The notes under the pieces were generated by a model that had not been told where the DNA came from, searched no databases, and was given only the letters and a program-made list of their open reading frames with translations. Positions 26,331 through 33,690 of a stretch of 64,000 bases of DNA are shown here, in pieces. Origin of the DNA: an uncultured Acidobacteriaceae bacterium (GTDB taxonomy: Bacteria; Acidobacteriota; Terriglobia; Terriglobales; Acidobacteriaceae); contig CALFMO010000004.1 in assembly GCA_937879855.1 (NCBI GenBank), forward strand, positions 88,068-152,067, read 5' to 3'. How positions within the stretch are numbered: position 1 is the stretch's first letter; each line of letters opens with the position of its first letter. The position numbers and the translations under genes were made by a program.

Positions 26331-26972
26331 ATGAGCGCCTCGTGGACCAGCGCCTTCGGCCGCGCCTGCGGGGTCCTGCTCGACACCATCGTCCGCTGGC
26401 TCGCTCTCTCCCGCATCAATCCCAACGTCCTCACCTTCATGGGACTGCTGGTCAACACCTGGGCCGCGATCCTGTTCGGCTCCGCCAATGCCTCCAACCA
26501 GAAGCGCATGTTCTTCTACGCGGGGCTCGTCATCATCTTCTCCGGCTTCTTCGATCTGGTGGACGGCCAAGTCGCCCGCGCCACCAACCGCGTCACTCGC
26601 TTCGGAGCCTTCTTCGATTCAGTCGTCGACCGCTACAGCGACGCCAGCCAATTCCTCGGCCTGCTGGTCTTCTACGCCCGCGGCGGACGCTTCTTCTACG
26701 TAGTCCTCACCGCCTTCGTCATGATCAGCGCCATCATGGTCAGCTACACCCGAGCCCGCGCCGAGAGCCTGATCGGTTCCTGCCGCGTCGGCTTCATGGA
26801 GCGCCCCGAACGCCTGGTCCTGGTAATCCTGGGAGCATTGTTCAACCGCATGGCGCCAGTCCTCTGGGTGATCGCGGTCCTAAGCACCATCACGGTAATC
26901 CACCGCATGCGCTATACCTGGACCAGAACCCAAGACCCACCAATAGCCGCCAAAGCAGGCCAAGCCGCCTAA
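26331..26972 (+). CDS. CDP-alcohol phosphatidyltransferase family protein
   Basis: A 213-residue polytopic enzyme of phospholipid synthesis. The signature is complete: Asp75, Asp78, Gly79, Ala82, Arg83, Gly92, Asp96 and Asp100 in FFDLVDGQVARATNRVTR then FGAFFDSVVDRYSD. It transfers a phosphatidyl group from CDP-diacylglycerol to an alcohol. Hydrophobic segments at about 33-50, 60-78, 105-145 and 165-190 give the usual six-helix bundle. The acceptor (glycerol-P, inositol-P or other) cannot be told; the layout resembles phosphatidylinositol-phosphate-synthase-like members. It stands alone downstream of greA. Confidence 0.85.
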   Translation: MSASWTSAFGRACGVLLDTIVRWLALSRINPNVLTFMGLLVNTWAAILFGSANASNQKRMFFYAGLVIIFSGFFDLVDGQVARATNRVTRFGAFFDSVVDRYSDASQFLGLLVFYARGGRFFYVVLTAFVMISAIMVSYTRARAESLIGSCRVGFMERPERLVLVILGALFNRMAPVLWVIAVLSTITVIHRMRYTWTRTQDPPIAAKAGQAA

Positions 26973-27187
26973 CCGATTCACGTAGGGACGGACGCATTCG
27001 TCCGTCCAGCGAGCGAAGCGAGCGCGCTCTGATAAGGGGGCTTCGAAAGGCACGACTTCAGTCGTGCCGAGAACTCCCGTCGTTCCGAACGAAGTGAGGA
27101 ATCTGCCGTCCACCATCGCACACACTCACCATCCGGCTACAGCAATGCTAGACTATCCGGTCGCATCGCGAATTCGAAGGACACCTC
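26973..27187. other. Intergenic region with partial dispersed repeats
   Basis: Contains ACGGACG-CATTCGTCCGTCC (26990-27006), GCGAGCGAAGCGAGCGCGC, GGCACGACTTCAGTCGTGCC (27049-27068, a perfect hairpin) and CGTTCCGAACGAAGTGAGGAATCTG. All are repeat-like; there is no coding signal. Confidence 0.5.
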
Positions 27188-28138
27188 TTGCCGACTGATC
27201 CCGTTCTCATCGTTCACGGTGGCGCTTGGGCCATGCCCGACGACATGGTCGACGCCCACATCCGCGGTGTGAACAACGCGCTGGCAGCGGGATGGCGCGT
27301 TCTAGAGCGCGGCGGCTCGGCGGTCGAAGCCGTCGAGGAAGCCGTCGTCATCATGGAAGACGACGAAACTTTCGACGCCGGACGCGGCAGCTTCCTCAAC
27401 CGCGACGGCAAGGTTCAACTCGACGCCCTCATCATGGACGGCGCCACACTCCGCGCCGGAGGCGTCGGCTGCGTCGAGCGCCTGCGCAATCCGGTGCGCG
27501 CCGCCCGAAAGATTCTCAGCGACAGCCCGCATGTTTATTTCGTAGGTCAGGGCGCGGAGCAGTTCGCCGCCGAACACGGCATGCCTCTCTGCGACAACAA
27601 AGATCTGATCATCCCGCGGGAAGTCGAACGCCTGCGCGAGTATCAGGCCGAAGCCGCGCGGCGTCTTTCGTCTCAAGATGGCAACGATTTATTTGCGCCC
27701 GACTCTGACGATGTGACCATTTCGCACGACACCGTCGGCGCCGTTGCCCTCGACCGCAACGGCAATATCGCCGCCGCAACTTCCACCGGGGGAACGCTGA
27801 ACAAAGCCCCCGGACGCCTCGGCGATTCTTCGCTGATCGGTTGCGGATGCTATGCGAACAATGAGAGCGCTGCGGTTTCGACCACCGGATGGGGCGAGCC
27901 AATCATGAAATTAGTGTTGGCCAAGTGGACCGCCGATCGCATCGCATCCGGCAATCTGCCCGAGTGGTCCGCGCAGGAAGCCATGAACTACCTGAAACAG
28001 CGCCTGAACGGCCATGGTGGAATTATCGTCCTGAATCCGCAAGGGCACATCGGCATTGCTCACAACACGCCGCGCATGGCTTGGGCTTACAAGACGGTGC
28101 ACAGACAAGAAGCAGGAATTGAGCGCAGCAACCAGTGA
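27188..28138 (+). CDS. Isoaspartyl peptidase / plant-type L-asparaginase
   Basis: A 316-residue Ntn-hydrolase. VLIVHGGAWAMP at the start, GGSAVEAVEEAVVIMEDDETFDAGRGSFLNRDG, and the autocleavage site SHDTVGAVALDRNGNIAAATSTGG, where Thr182 becomes the nucleophile of the beta subunit. The order matches the family (alpha 1-181, beta 182-316). It removes isoaspartyl residues from damaged peptides and hydrolyses asparagine. There is no signal peptide, so it is cytoplasmic. The start is a TTG at 27188 in line with the first conserved strand; no ATG alternative lies close by. Confidence 0.9.
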   Translation: MPTDPVLIVHGGAWAMPDDMVDAHIRGVNNALAAGWRVLERGGSAVEAVEEAVVIMEDDETFDAGRGSFLNRDGKVQLDALIMDGATLRAGGVGCVERLRNPVRAARKILSDSPHVYFVGQGAEQFAAEHGMPLCDNKDLIIPREVERLREYQAEAARRLSSQDGNDLFAPDSDDVTISHDTVGAVALDRNGNIAAATSTGGTLNKAPGRLGDSSLIGCGCYANNESAAVSTTGWGEPIMKLVLAKWTADRIASGNLPEWSAQEAMNYLKQRLNGHGGIIVLNPQGHIGIAHNTPRMAWAYKTVHRQEAGIERSNQ

Positions 28139-28139
28139 T

Positions 28140-28258
28140 AAGTGACCAGTAGCCAGTGTTTAGTGGCCGGTTAATACAGTGAGATCTTACCCAGACTAAC
28201 CACCAGCACTACCCACAAAACGTTAAACCTAACGCTCAGCACTGACCACTGGCCACTG
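28140..28258. repeat. Imperfect inverted repeat (GTGGCCAGTGGTCAGT type)
   Basis: GTGACCAGTAGCCAGTGTTTAGTGGCC on the left and GCACTGACCACTGGCCACTGCC on the right are related in inverted orientation. It sits between two convergent genes and has no coding content. Confidence 0.4.
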
Positions 28259-28261
28259 CCT

Positions 28262-28918
28262 TTACAACCATCCCTTGGTTCTCGCAATTCGCGCCGCTTC
28301 CACCCGATTGCTGGCGCCCAGCTTGCTGATTGCTTCGGAAAGATAATTTCGTACGGTGCCGTCGGACAATCCTAACTCCCCCGCGATGTCGCCGCTCGCC
28401 ATGCCTTCACCGGCCAATCTCAGCACTTGCCGTTCACGATCGGTGAGCGGATCCAACTCGCCCCAGGCTTCCGTAGCAAGTTCGGGATGGATGACTCGCA
28501 AACCCTGATGAACCCGGCGCACTGCGTCTGCGAGTTCCTCGGCGCGCATGTCTTTCAGCAAATATCCCGACGCCCCCGCATCGAGTGCTCGCCGTAAATA
28601 TCCTGAGCGCGCAAACGTTGTGACGATCACGACGCGTGTCCCCGTGCGCCGCCGCTTCAGTTCTGCCGCCACGTCGAGGCCGGTCATGCGCGGCATTTCA
28701 ATGTCGGTGATGAAAACGTCAGGCTTGTGCGCAAGCACGGCCTCGAGCGCCTCTTTGCCGTTGCGCGCCTGCGCTACCACCGAAATGTCGCCTTCGATAT
28801 CGAGCAGCGCCGCCAGTGCGCCAAGCACCATTCCCTGATCTTCGGCCAAGACCACGCGAATCGTCTTGCGGCCTTCTTTCGCTCCTTCGCGCGCGTTTTC
28901 TTTTGTCGTGGGACTCAA
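28262..28918 (-). CDS. NarL/DesR-type response regulator
   Basis: A 218-residue regulator. The receiver domain (19-135) has the acidic pair in VVLAEDQ, phospho-acceptor Asp72 in VFITDIEMPRMTG, Thr near TTFARSG, and Lys in YLLKDM. The C-terminal LuxR helix-turn-helix (about 155-215) reads LTDRERQVLRLAGEGMASGDIAGELGLSDGTVRNYLSEAISKLGASNR. The close similarity of the HTH to DesR-type regulators and its DesK-like partner (4-bp overlap) indicate a cognate pair. A TGACA-N2-TGTCA palindrome upstream of the operon is a candidate binding site. Confidence 0.93.
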   Translation of the reverse strand: MSPTTKENAREGAKEGRKTIRVVLAEDQGMVLGALAALLDIEGDISVVAQARNGKEALEAVLAHKPDVFITDIEMPRMTGLDVAAELKRRRTGTRVVIVTTFARSGYLRRALDAGASGYLLKDMRAEELADAVRRVHQGLRVIHPELATEAWGELDPLTDRERQVLRLAGEGMASGDIAGELGLSDGTVRNYLSEAISKLGASNRVEAARIARTKGWL

Positions 28919-30090
28919 TTGTGGACGCTTTCGCTGTTCGACTCGATTTCTTTCAACGGCAGTGTGATAGTGAGCGTCGTGCCCGCTTCGGTGCTGCGAT
29001 CCAGCGTGCCGCCTAGCATTTCGACTCGTTCGCGCATGCCGCGCAGTCCGTTGCCTTCGCCGTTAAAACTGCCGCAGCCGTCATCGCGAATCTCCAGGCG
29101 GCAGGAGCCGTTCTGTTGCTCGAGGCGCATGCGGCACGATCGAGCCTTCGCGTGACGCACAACGTTAGTGACGGCCTCGCGCACTGCCAGTGAGAGCACG
29201 CTTTCCTGCACCGCTGGCAGTTTCATGGTGGTCGCGGAATCGCACTGCACGATCAGCCCTGCCGTTTCCAGCGTGGTCTTGGCTTGTGCCAACTCCGCCA
29301 CCAGCCCCTGCGAACGATATCCGCGAATCGCATCGCGCACATCGGACAACGCCTGACGTGAAATCTGCTCAACTTCGCGGATTTCCTTTCCCGCCCGTTG
29401 CGGGTCGCGGTCCACCAGTTTGCCGGCAAGTTCTGACTTCAACGTGATCACCGACAGAGTGTGGCCGAGGACATCATGCAGATCACGCGCAATGCGCTCC
29501 CGCTCGGCAACTTTGGCCAGATTTTCGATTTCTTCATTCGCCTTGCGCAGCCTGCGGTTCATGCGGTTGCGCTCAGCGAAAAAGACATTCCCGGAGCCGA
29601 TGAACACGGGAAATACGGCTGCCCAAAAAAGCTCCCACACACTTACATGGAGAAGAAATCCTTCAATCGCACCGATGGCCGCTACAACGCCCAAGCCTGC
29701 GATTGCCTTCCTTTGCGTGTCGACCATGAACGGCACCATGGCGGCCGCAAATATAAAAAACGTGCAACTCCCCGGATTAAAGGGAAGGTACAAAACTCCC
29801 AGAAGGACCATGCCGCCAACGTGCACCACGGGCCGAGGTCTCTCCAGCAGGAAGATTCCCCAGTACAGCACGAGAAATATGGCGGCTCCCACACCATCGA
29901 AGATCCATTGTCTGCGGCTGACATGTTCCGCGACGGGTTGCACGAAGAAAAATCCTAGATAAAGTACCCAGAGCAGAGGACCCCATCCGTGATCCCTGTC
30001 CCGAAGTACCGAGCGCAGCGGTCGCATTTTGAACGACCACCCGGGTGCCGTTGAACTCTCGTCGAACTCACGCGAACCTAAAAACGGCAT
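28915..30090 (-). CDS. DesK-like sensor histidine kinase
   Basis: A 391-residue kinase. Residues 38-170 hold about five membrane helices, the presumed sensor of membrane state or envelope stress. Residues 172-195 are a coiled-coil linker (NRMNRRLRKANEEIENLAKVAE). The HisKA_3 dimerisation box is ERERIARDLHDVLGHTLSVITLKSELA with His205. The ATPase has VREAVTNVVRHAKA (N box), LEIRDDGCG (G1) and GLRGMRERVEMLGG (G2). It lies directly upstream of its regulator with a 4-bp overlap and 21 bp downstream of a 53-residue membrane protein. The ATG at 30090 has only a weak ribosome-binding site; ATG 30027 is an alternative that keeps all helices. Confidence 0.92.
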   Translation of the reverse strand: MPFLGSREFDESSTAPGWSFKMRPLRSVLRDRDHGWGPLLWVLYLGFFFVQPVAEHVSRRQWIFDGVGAAIFLVLYWGIFLLERPRPVVHVGGMVLLGVLYLPFNPGSCTFFIFAAAMVPFMVDTQRKAIAGLGVVAAIGAIEGFLLHVSVWELFWAAVFPVFIGSGNVFFAERNRMNRRLRKANEEIENLAKVAERERIARDLHDVLGHTLSVITLKSELAGKLVDRDPQRAGKEIREVEQISRQALSDVRDAIRGYRSQGLVAELAQAKTTLETAGLIVQCDSATTMKLPAVQESVLSLAVREAVTNVVRHAKARSCRMRLEQQNGSCRLEIRDDGCGSFNGEGNGLRGMRERVEMLGGTLDRSTEAGTTLTITLPLKEIESNSESVHN

Positions 30091-30111
30091 GCTTTATTCT
30101 CAACCTTCCAG

Positions 30112-30273
30112 TCAATTCTGGCCAGTTCCAAGACTGGGTTTTGCAACGAACCACACCAACATCGCCGCGGGAATCAGCAGGCTCAGCCACTTCGCTCCAC
30201 CGTAAAGAGCGGCCATTCCCAAAATAACGAGAATGATTGTCCAGAGGATCGATTTCTTCGAATTTGCACTCAT
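30112..30273 (-). CDS. Small membrane protein heading the DesK/DesR-like operon
   Basis: A 53-residue protein: MSANSKKSILWTIILVILGMAALYGG then a second hydrophobic stretch WLSLLIPAAMLVWFVA. Two transmembrane helices with a short basic N-terminus. The ATG at 30273 has AAGGAG six bases upstream, a strong signal. It ends 21 bp before the kinase gene, so the three genes form an operon. Small membrane proteins beside DesK-like kinases can modulate sensing, but that role is only inferred here. Confidence 0.7.
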   Translation of the reverse strand: MSANSKKSILWTIILVILGMAALYGGAKWLSLLIPAAMLVWFVAKPSLGTGQN

Positions 30274-30510
30274 ACTCCACTCCTTGCAGATGCGACGCGC
30301 ACTCCACAACACTGGGCGTCACATTCGGTTCACGGCTGCGCACGCCGATGACCCAGAGAGGTCGACACTTGTTGTTCTAACTCTGCGATCATCTTCGTTC
30401 TCTGTAGGCTTACAGATATCGGGAAATCAATCCGTGATTTACCGTTCGTCCAATTGCATCATCGCGGAAGACGAGAGGGCACACCAGTGCCATCCATCAC
30501 GGTGTATTCG

Positions 30511-30522
30511 TGACAAATGTCA
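30511..30522. promoter_or_regulatory. Candidate response-regulator binding site TGACAAATGTCA
   Basis: A perfect TGACA-AA-TGTCA palindrome about 240 bp upstream of the first gene of the two-component operon. NarL/DesR-type regulators bind short palindromes of this kind; the assignment is positional inference. Confidence 0.4.
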
Positions 30523-30620
30523 TCCCCGATTTTCGGGGTCAGTATCTTGATTCAGGTTTCAGTCGAAGAAACCGCTCCGCTTTGAGGTATAAAGTGGCGG
30601 ATCGGCAACGTTCCCCTTTT

Positions 30621-30638
30621 TGTTACGAAATCCGAACA
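30621..30638. promoter_or_regulatory. XRE-locus operator candidate, site 1
   Basis: TGTTACGAAATCCGAACA, a near-palindrome 205 bp upstream of the XRE gene. It differs from sites 2 and 3 by one central base. It is in inverted orientation relative to site 2. Confidence 0.6.
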
Positions 30639-30733
30639 ATCACAGGAAATCCACACAACCAAGACTGACGCTGGGTCCGGAAGGTGGCACGTTGGGAAAC
30701 CTCGATTTTATCGGCCTGACAAGCCCTCCGGAC

Positions 30734-30751
30734 TGTTCGGAATTCGTAACA
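30734..30751. promoter_or_regulatory. XRE-locus operator candidate, site 2
   Basis: TGTTCGGAATTCGTAACA, the reverse complement of the site 1/3 consensus TGTTACGAAWTCCGAACA, 92 bp upstream of the XRE gene start. Confidence 0.6.
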
Positions 30752-30842
30752 CACCGCGCACACTGACTTTTTTGCACATTTCTACACCACAATGCCGCGC
30801 CCCTTTGGTATCATTCCCCCACTTTAAGTTTGGAGGTAACCA

Positions 30843-31649
30843 ATGCTGCCGGCTGGTAAAAGCCTTCGCACGTTGCGCGAGAAACTTGGCCTCACCATGC
30901 GTGATGTCGAAAACTCGAGTGCGCGGGTTGCCGACAAATATCGCAACGAAGAATTTTCCATTCCTCCAAGCCGTCTCTCCGATATCGAGACCAAAGGGAT
31001 TTTGCCCAGCATTTATCGCCTTTACACGCTATCGGTAATTTACCGCCGCGATGTTCGCGAGTTGATGTCCTGGTATGGCGTTGACCTGGGCAACATTGCC
31101 GCCGATCTCGGACTGGTGTCGCCGCCCAAATCGCATGTTTCCGAGGCGCTCGCGGGCGTTTCTTCGATGCAAGTTCCTGTACGCATGGATCCTGGCTTCG
31201 ACGAGCGTCGCACCAGCAATCTTGGACGGATGGTCGAGCAGTGGGGACTGGTACCCGTCGCCTATCTCGCGCAATTTGCCAACACCGATTTCACTTACGG
31301 CTACGTCGGCACCCACGATTTCACGATGTATCCCATCCTGCCTCCAGGCAGTTTTATCCAGGTCGACGAATCCAAAAACAAGGTACTCGAGGGGTCGTGG
31401 CGCTCCGAGTATGAACGTCCTATCTATTTTGTGGAAACCCGCGAAGGCCACACCTGTTGCTGGTGCAGCATGCGCCGCGAGGAGATCATTCTGCAACCAC
31501 ATCCCCTGTCTCCAGTTCCAGTTCGCATCCTGCGTCACCCGCAGGATGCCGAGGTGCTCGGCCAGGTCGTGGGAGTTGCTATGAAATTGACCGAGTGGCA
31601 CGCCCTCGATTCTTCTCCAAACTCGAAAGCGCCAGCAGCACTGAACTGA
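30843..31649 (+). CDS. XRE-family transcriptional regulator with S24-like C-terminal domain
   Basis: A 268-residue regulator. Residues 5-75 form a Cro/XRE helix-turn-helix (SLRTLREKLGLTMRDVENSSARVA ... PPSRLSDIETKGILPSIYRLYTLSVIYRRDVRELMSWYG). Residues 155-260 are strand-rich with YPILPPGSFIQVDES ... YFVETREGHTCCWCSMRREEIILQPHP, reminiscent of LexA/S24 peptidase folds. I cannot identify the Ser/Lys dyad, so it may be a non-cleaving ligand-binding version. GGAGG lies 7 bases upstream of the ATG. Its 3' end overlaps the convergent gene by 71 bases. Three copies of the same 18-bp site around it suggest autoregulation and control of the neighbours. Confidence 0.85.
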   Translation: MLPAGKSLRTLREKLGLTMRDVENSSARVADKYRNEEFSIPPSRLSDIETKGILPSIYRLYTLSVIYRRDVRELMSWYGVDLGNIAADLGLVSPPKSHVSEALAGVSSMQVPVRMDPGFDERRTSNLGRMVEQWGLVPVAYLAQFANTDFTYGYVGTHDFTMYPILPPGSFIQVDESKNKVLEGSWRSEYERPIYFVETREGHTCCWCSMRREEIILQPHPLSPVPVRILRHPQDAEVLGQVVGVAMKLTEWHALDSSPNSKAPAALN

Positions 31650-32001
31650 GGTGACTGGCGGCCGGTGAATCCTGCTGCTCGCCCGGCAATAAGTCCTCAA
31701 AACGCTTGCGCAAGCCCTCGACATAAGAGCGGGTTGTAAGCCCACTGCCTTGTCTCGATTCCTCCAAATCTTCGACCATCGACTGCAACGGCGTCCGTAA
31801 CACTCCCGCCACAATCTCGGCATGGGCCGTCTTCAAGGCCCGCTCAGCCGATTCCGGACCGTGAACCAGTTCCATCCCCCAGTGCCCATACCGCCCCTGG
31901 GTTTGGCGCAAAGACGCCAAGTAGGCCAACTTGCCCAGCAGTCCCGAGACCGCCGCCAAGGTGGTTTCCTTCACGTCTTGTAGTGCGGATTTCAGCGTCA
32001 T
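31579..32001 (-). CDS. Conserved-looking hypothetical protein, convergent with the XRE gene
   Basis: A 140-residue soluble helical protein: ETTLAAVSGLLGKLAYLASLR, then GHWGMELVHGPESAERALKTAHAEIVAGVLRTPLQSMVEDLEES and a C-terminal Ser/Leu-rich helix. There is no signal peptide or membrane segment, and no catalytic motif I can name. The heptad-like hydrophobics suggest a helical bundle. The ATG at 32001 sits only 2 bases from operator copy 3, so its transcription start must be very close to that site. It converges on the XRE gene with a 71-base coding overlap and is divergent from the secreted peptide gene. Codon usage in the non-overlapping part supports coding. Confidence 0.65.
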   Translation of the reverse strand: MTLKSALQDVKETTLAAVSGLLGKLAYLASLRQTQGRYGHWGMELVHGPESAERALKTAHAEIVAGVLRTPLQSMVEDLEESRQGSGLTTRSYVEGLRKRFEDLLPGEQQDSPAASHLSSVLLALSSLEKNRGRATRSIS

Positions 32002-32003
32002 CT

Positions 32004-32021
32004 TGTTACGAATTCCGAAGG
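32004..32021. promoter_or_regulatory. XRE-locus operator candidate, site 3
   Basis: TGTTACGAATTCCGAAGG matches the consensus at 16 of 18 bases. It lies between the start codon of the minus-strand hypothetical gene (2 bases away) and the secreted peptide gene, so it could control both directions. Confidence 0.55.
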
Positions 32022-32108
32022 TTCATTGGCCTTTCGATACATTGTCCACCCCTCCACGGGGCATGAAACTATCACGGTCCACTCGCATTAACAAAGGAGA
32101 AAACAACC

Positions 32109-32243
32109 GTGAAACGTGTCCTATTAGTCCTCGCAACAGCCGTCCTGTTTCTCAACACTTTAGTAACACCCACCCCCGCTCGGGCTGATGGCGGCGGAAC
32201 CGGCACGAATTGCAACGGCAGCACTGGGCTCTGCAAGCCCTAA
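32109..32243 (+). CDS. Tiny secreted two-cysteine peptide
   Basis: A 44-codon gene too short for routine gene callers. GTG at 32109 is preceded by AAAGGAG at 8 bases spacing, a strong site. Residues 1-26 are a textbook Sec signal peptide (MKRVLLVLATAVLFLNTLV then TPTPARA). The predicted mature peptide is DGGGTGTNCNGSTGLCKP: 18 residues, Gly/Thr/Asn-rich, with two Cys six apart that could form one disulfide. It is flanked by operator copy 3 upstream and by a 7-TM protein gene 132 bp downstream. A role as an exported signal or surface peptide is inference; an expressed but functionless peptide cannot be excluded. Confidence 0.65.
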   Translation: MKRVLLVLATAVLFLNTLVTPTPARADGGGTGTNCNGSTGLCKP

Positions 32244-32375
32244 GCTCTACGCTAACAATTATTATGCATGCACGATCGACCGAGCCGCACATATAGCTCA
32301 CGATCTTACGAAAAACGAACAAGAATCCCTGAATATTGCCGCCTGCAGCGAATCGCGGTATAGTACCTGACCGCA

Positions 32376-33146
32376 ATGCTGCAGGCGCATTCATTCCTTT
32401 GGAATTACTTTTGGGTCGCGCCCAATCTGTTTCTTCTTGTCCTCGCAATCCTTATCTGGAAGCGCGATCTACGGCGTCAATTTCCCATCTTTCTCGCCTT
32501 CACCATTCTGTCCGCGGCTGGACAACTCGCATTATTCTCCGCCGACGTCTCTCCGTCGGTGACGCCGGAGAACTTCTGGCGCATCGACTGGGCTACACTC
32601 CTGATTGAGAGCTTTTTTAAATTCCTTGTGATTGGCGAGATTTTCTCTCGCGTCCTCAAGCCCTATCCCTCAATTAGCAGACTGGGAAGGATTTTGGTCA
32701 GCGGACTTGGTGGTGCACTCGTCCTTGCAGCCGTGCTGGCGGCAGCCTACTCCCGTGGTGACGGCGCCTTCCAGGTGATCTCCGGAGCGCACCTGCTCGA
32801 TCAAGCTACTTTCATGATCGAAGTTGGCGTAGTGGTTTTCCTCTTCCTTTTTGTAGCCTACTTTCGATTGACGTGGGATCGGCCGTCATATGGCGTGTTG
32901 TTGGGGTTGGGGATTTCTGCGTGTGTACATCTGGCCACATGGGCGGTCATGACGAATGCCGCGCCGACTGCCCATCAGCGCGTTCTTCTCGACCTCCTAA
33001 ACATGGCTACTTATCACGCCTGTGTTCTTGTCTGGTTCTATTACTTGCTCGTTCCCGGAAAAGTTGTTGCGAAGTCTCCTGTTCCTCTGCTCGAGAACAC
33101 TCTCGACGTTTGGAACCGCGAACTGGAACGTTTGGTGCATCCATGA
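32376..33146 (+). CDS. Seven-transmembrane protein of unknown function
   Basis: A 256-residue integral membrane protein with seven hydrophobic segments at about 11-28, 36-56, 72-94, 106-125, 143-167, 172-194 and 203-227, and a short basic C-terminal tail (ELERLVHP). No transporter, rhodopsin or enzyme signature is visible. The N-terminus is short (MLQAHSFLWNYFWVAPN) and likely outside or in the membrane. It lies downstream of the secreted peptide gene and its stop overlaps the next gene by ATGA, so the two are translationally coupled. A receptor or transporter for the neighbouring peptide is a tempting but unproven idea. Confidence 0.75.
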   Translation: MLQAHSFLWNYFWVAPNLFLLVLAILIWKRDLRRQFPIFLAFTILSAAGQLALFSADVSPSVTPENFWRIDWATLLIESFFKFLVIGEIFSRVLKPYPSISRLGRILVSGLGGALVLAAVLAAAYSRGDGAFQVISGAHLLDQATFMIEVGVVVFLFLFVAYFRLTWDRPSYGVLLGLGISACVHLATWAVMTNAAPTAHQRVLLDLLNMATYHACVLVWFYYLLVPGKVVAKSPVPLLENTLDVWNRELERLVHP

Positions 33147-33679
33147 CTATTGCAATTCTTCTCGTTATCGCTGCGGCGTTGGCTCTGGCCTTCATTCTTG
33201 GCATCACTGTTGCCCGAAGCCTGCAGATTTCTTCGGGCTCGGGACTGGCAGGTCAAATACAGCCCCTCGATATCGAGGCCTTCCGCAATCTCGTCGATCC
33301 TCGGGAAGACGAATATCTGCGCCGACGCTTGACCGCCGCCGAGTTTCGCCTGGTCCGAAGGGAGCGTCTACGTGCCATGGCCTCCTACGTCCAGGTTGCA
33401 GGAAGAAACGCTGCAGTTCTGGTACGCATGGGACAAGCCGCAATGACCGGCGACAGCCAAACCACCGAGGCCGCGCGCCGACTGGTGGACAGCGCCCTCA
33501 TGCTGCGCCGCAATGCCGCGTTCGCGCTTCTCCGGATCTACATTGCGCTGGCTTGGCCGAACTCCGGCTTGGCGGCCCTGCCCGTCCTTCAGGGCTATGA
33601 GCGATTGAACGGCGCAGCCATGTTGCTGGGCAGACTGCAGAACCCGGCAGCACCGGTTCGTATTTCAGCTCAATTGTGA
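33143..33679 (+). CDS. Single-pass membrane protein coupled to the 7-TM gene
   Basis: A 178-residue protein starting inside the stop of the 7-TM gene (ATGA overlap). Residues 2-25 (TIAILLVIAAALALAFILGITVA) are one transmembrane anchor. The rest is soluble and helical: IEAFRNLVDPREDEYLRRRLTAAEFRLVRRERLRAMASYVQVAG and RRLVDSALMLRRNAAFALLRIYIAL. It has many Arg residues, so that part is probably cytoplasmic. I do not recognise a family. Its coupling to the 7-TM protein suggests a shared membrane complex. A perfect TGTGA-N6-TCACA palindrome overlaps its stop codon. Confidence 0.75.
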   Translation: MTIAILLVIAAALALAFILGITVARSLQISSGSGLAGQIQPLDIEAFRNLVDPREDEYLRRRLTAAEFRLVRRERLRAMASYVQVAGRNAAVLVRMGQAAMTGDSQTTEAARRLVDSALMLRRNAAFALLRIYIALAWPNSGLAALPVLQGYERLNGAAMLLGRLQNPAAPVRISAQL

Positions 33680-33690
33680 TCCGGATCACA
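33675..33690. promoter_or_regulatory. Candidate CRP/FNR-family binding site
   Basis: TGTGATCCGGATCACA is a perfect 16-bp palindrome with the canonical TGTGA-N6-TCACA spacing. It overlaps the stop codon of the upstream gene and lies about 230 bp before the TonB receptor start, a plausible position for a distal activator or repressor site. Confidence 0.5.

Larger units (their letters stand above)
30274..30842. other. Long non-coding divergent region between the two-component operon and the XRE locus
   Basis: 569 bases without a credible gene. It contains TGACAAATGTCA (30511-30522), a CCCCGA-TTT-TCGGGG hairpin (30524-30538), and two inverted copies of the 18-bp near-palindrome (30621-30638 and 30734-30751). 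It presumably carries the promoters of both divergent units. Confidence 0.6.
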
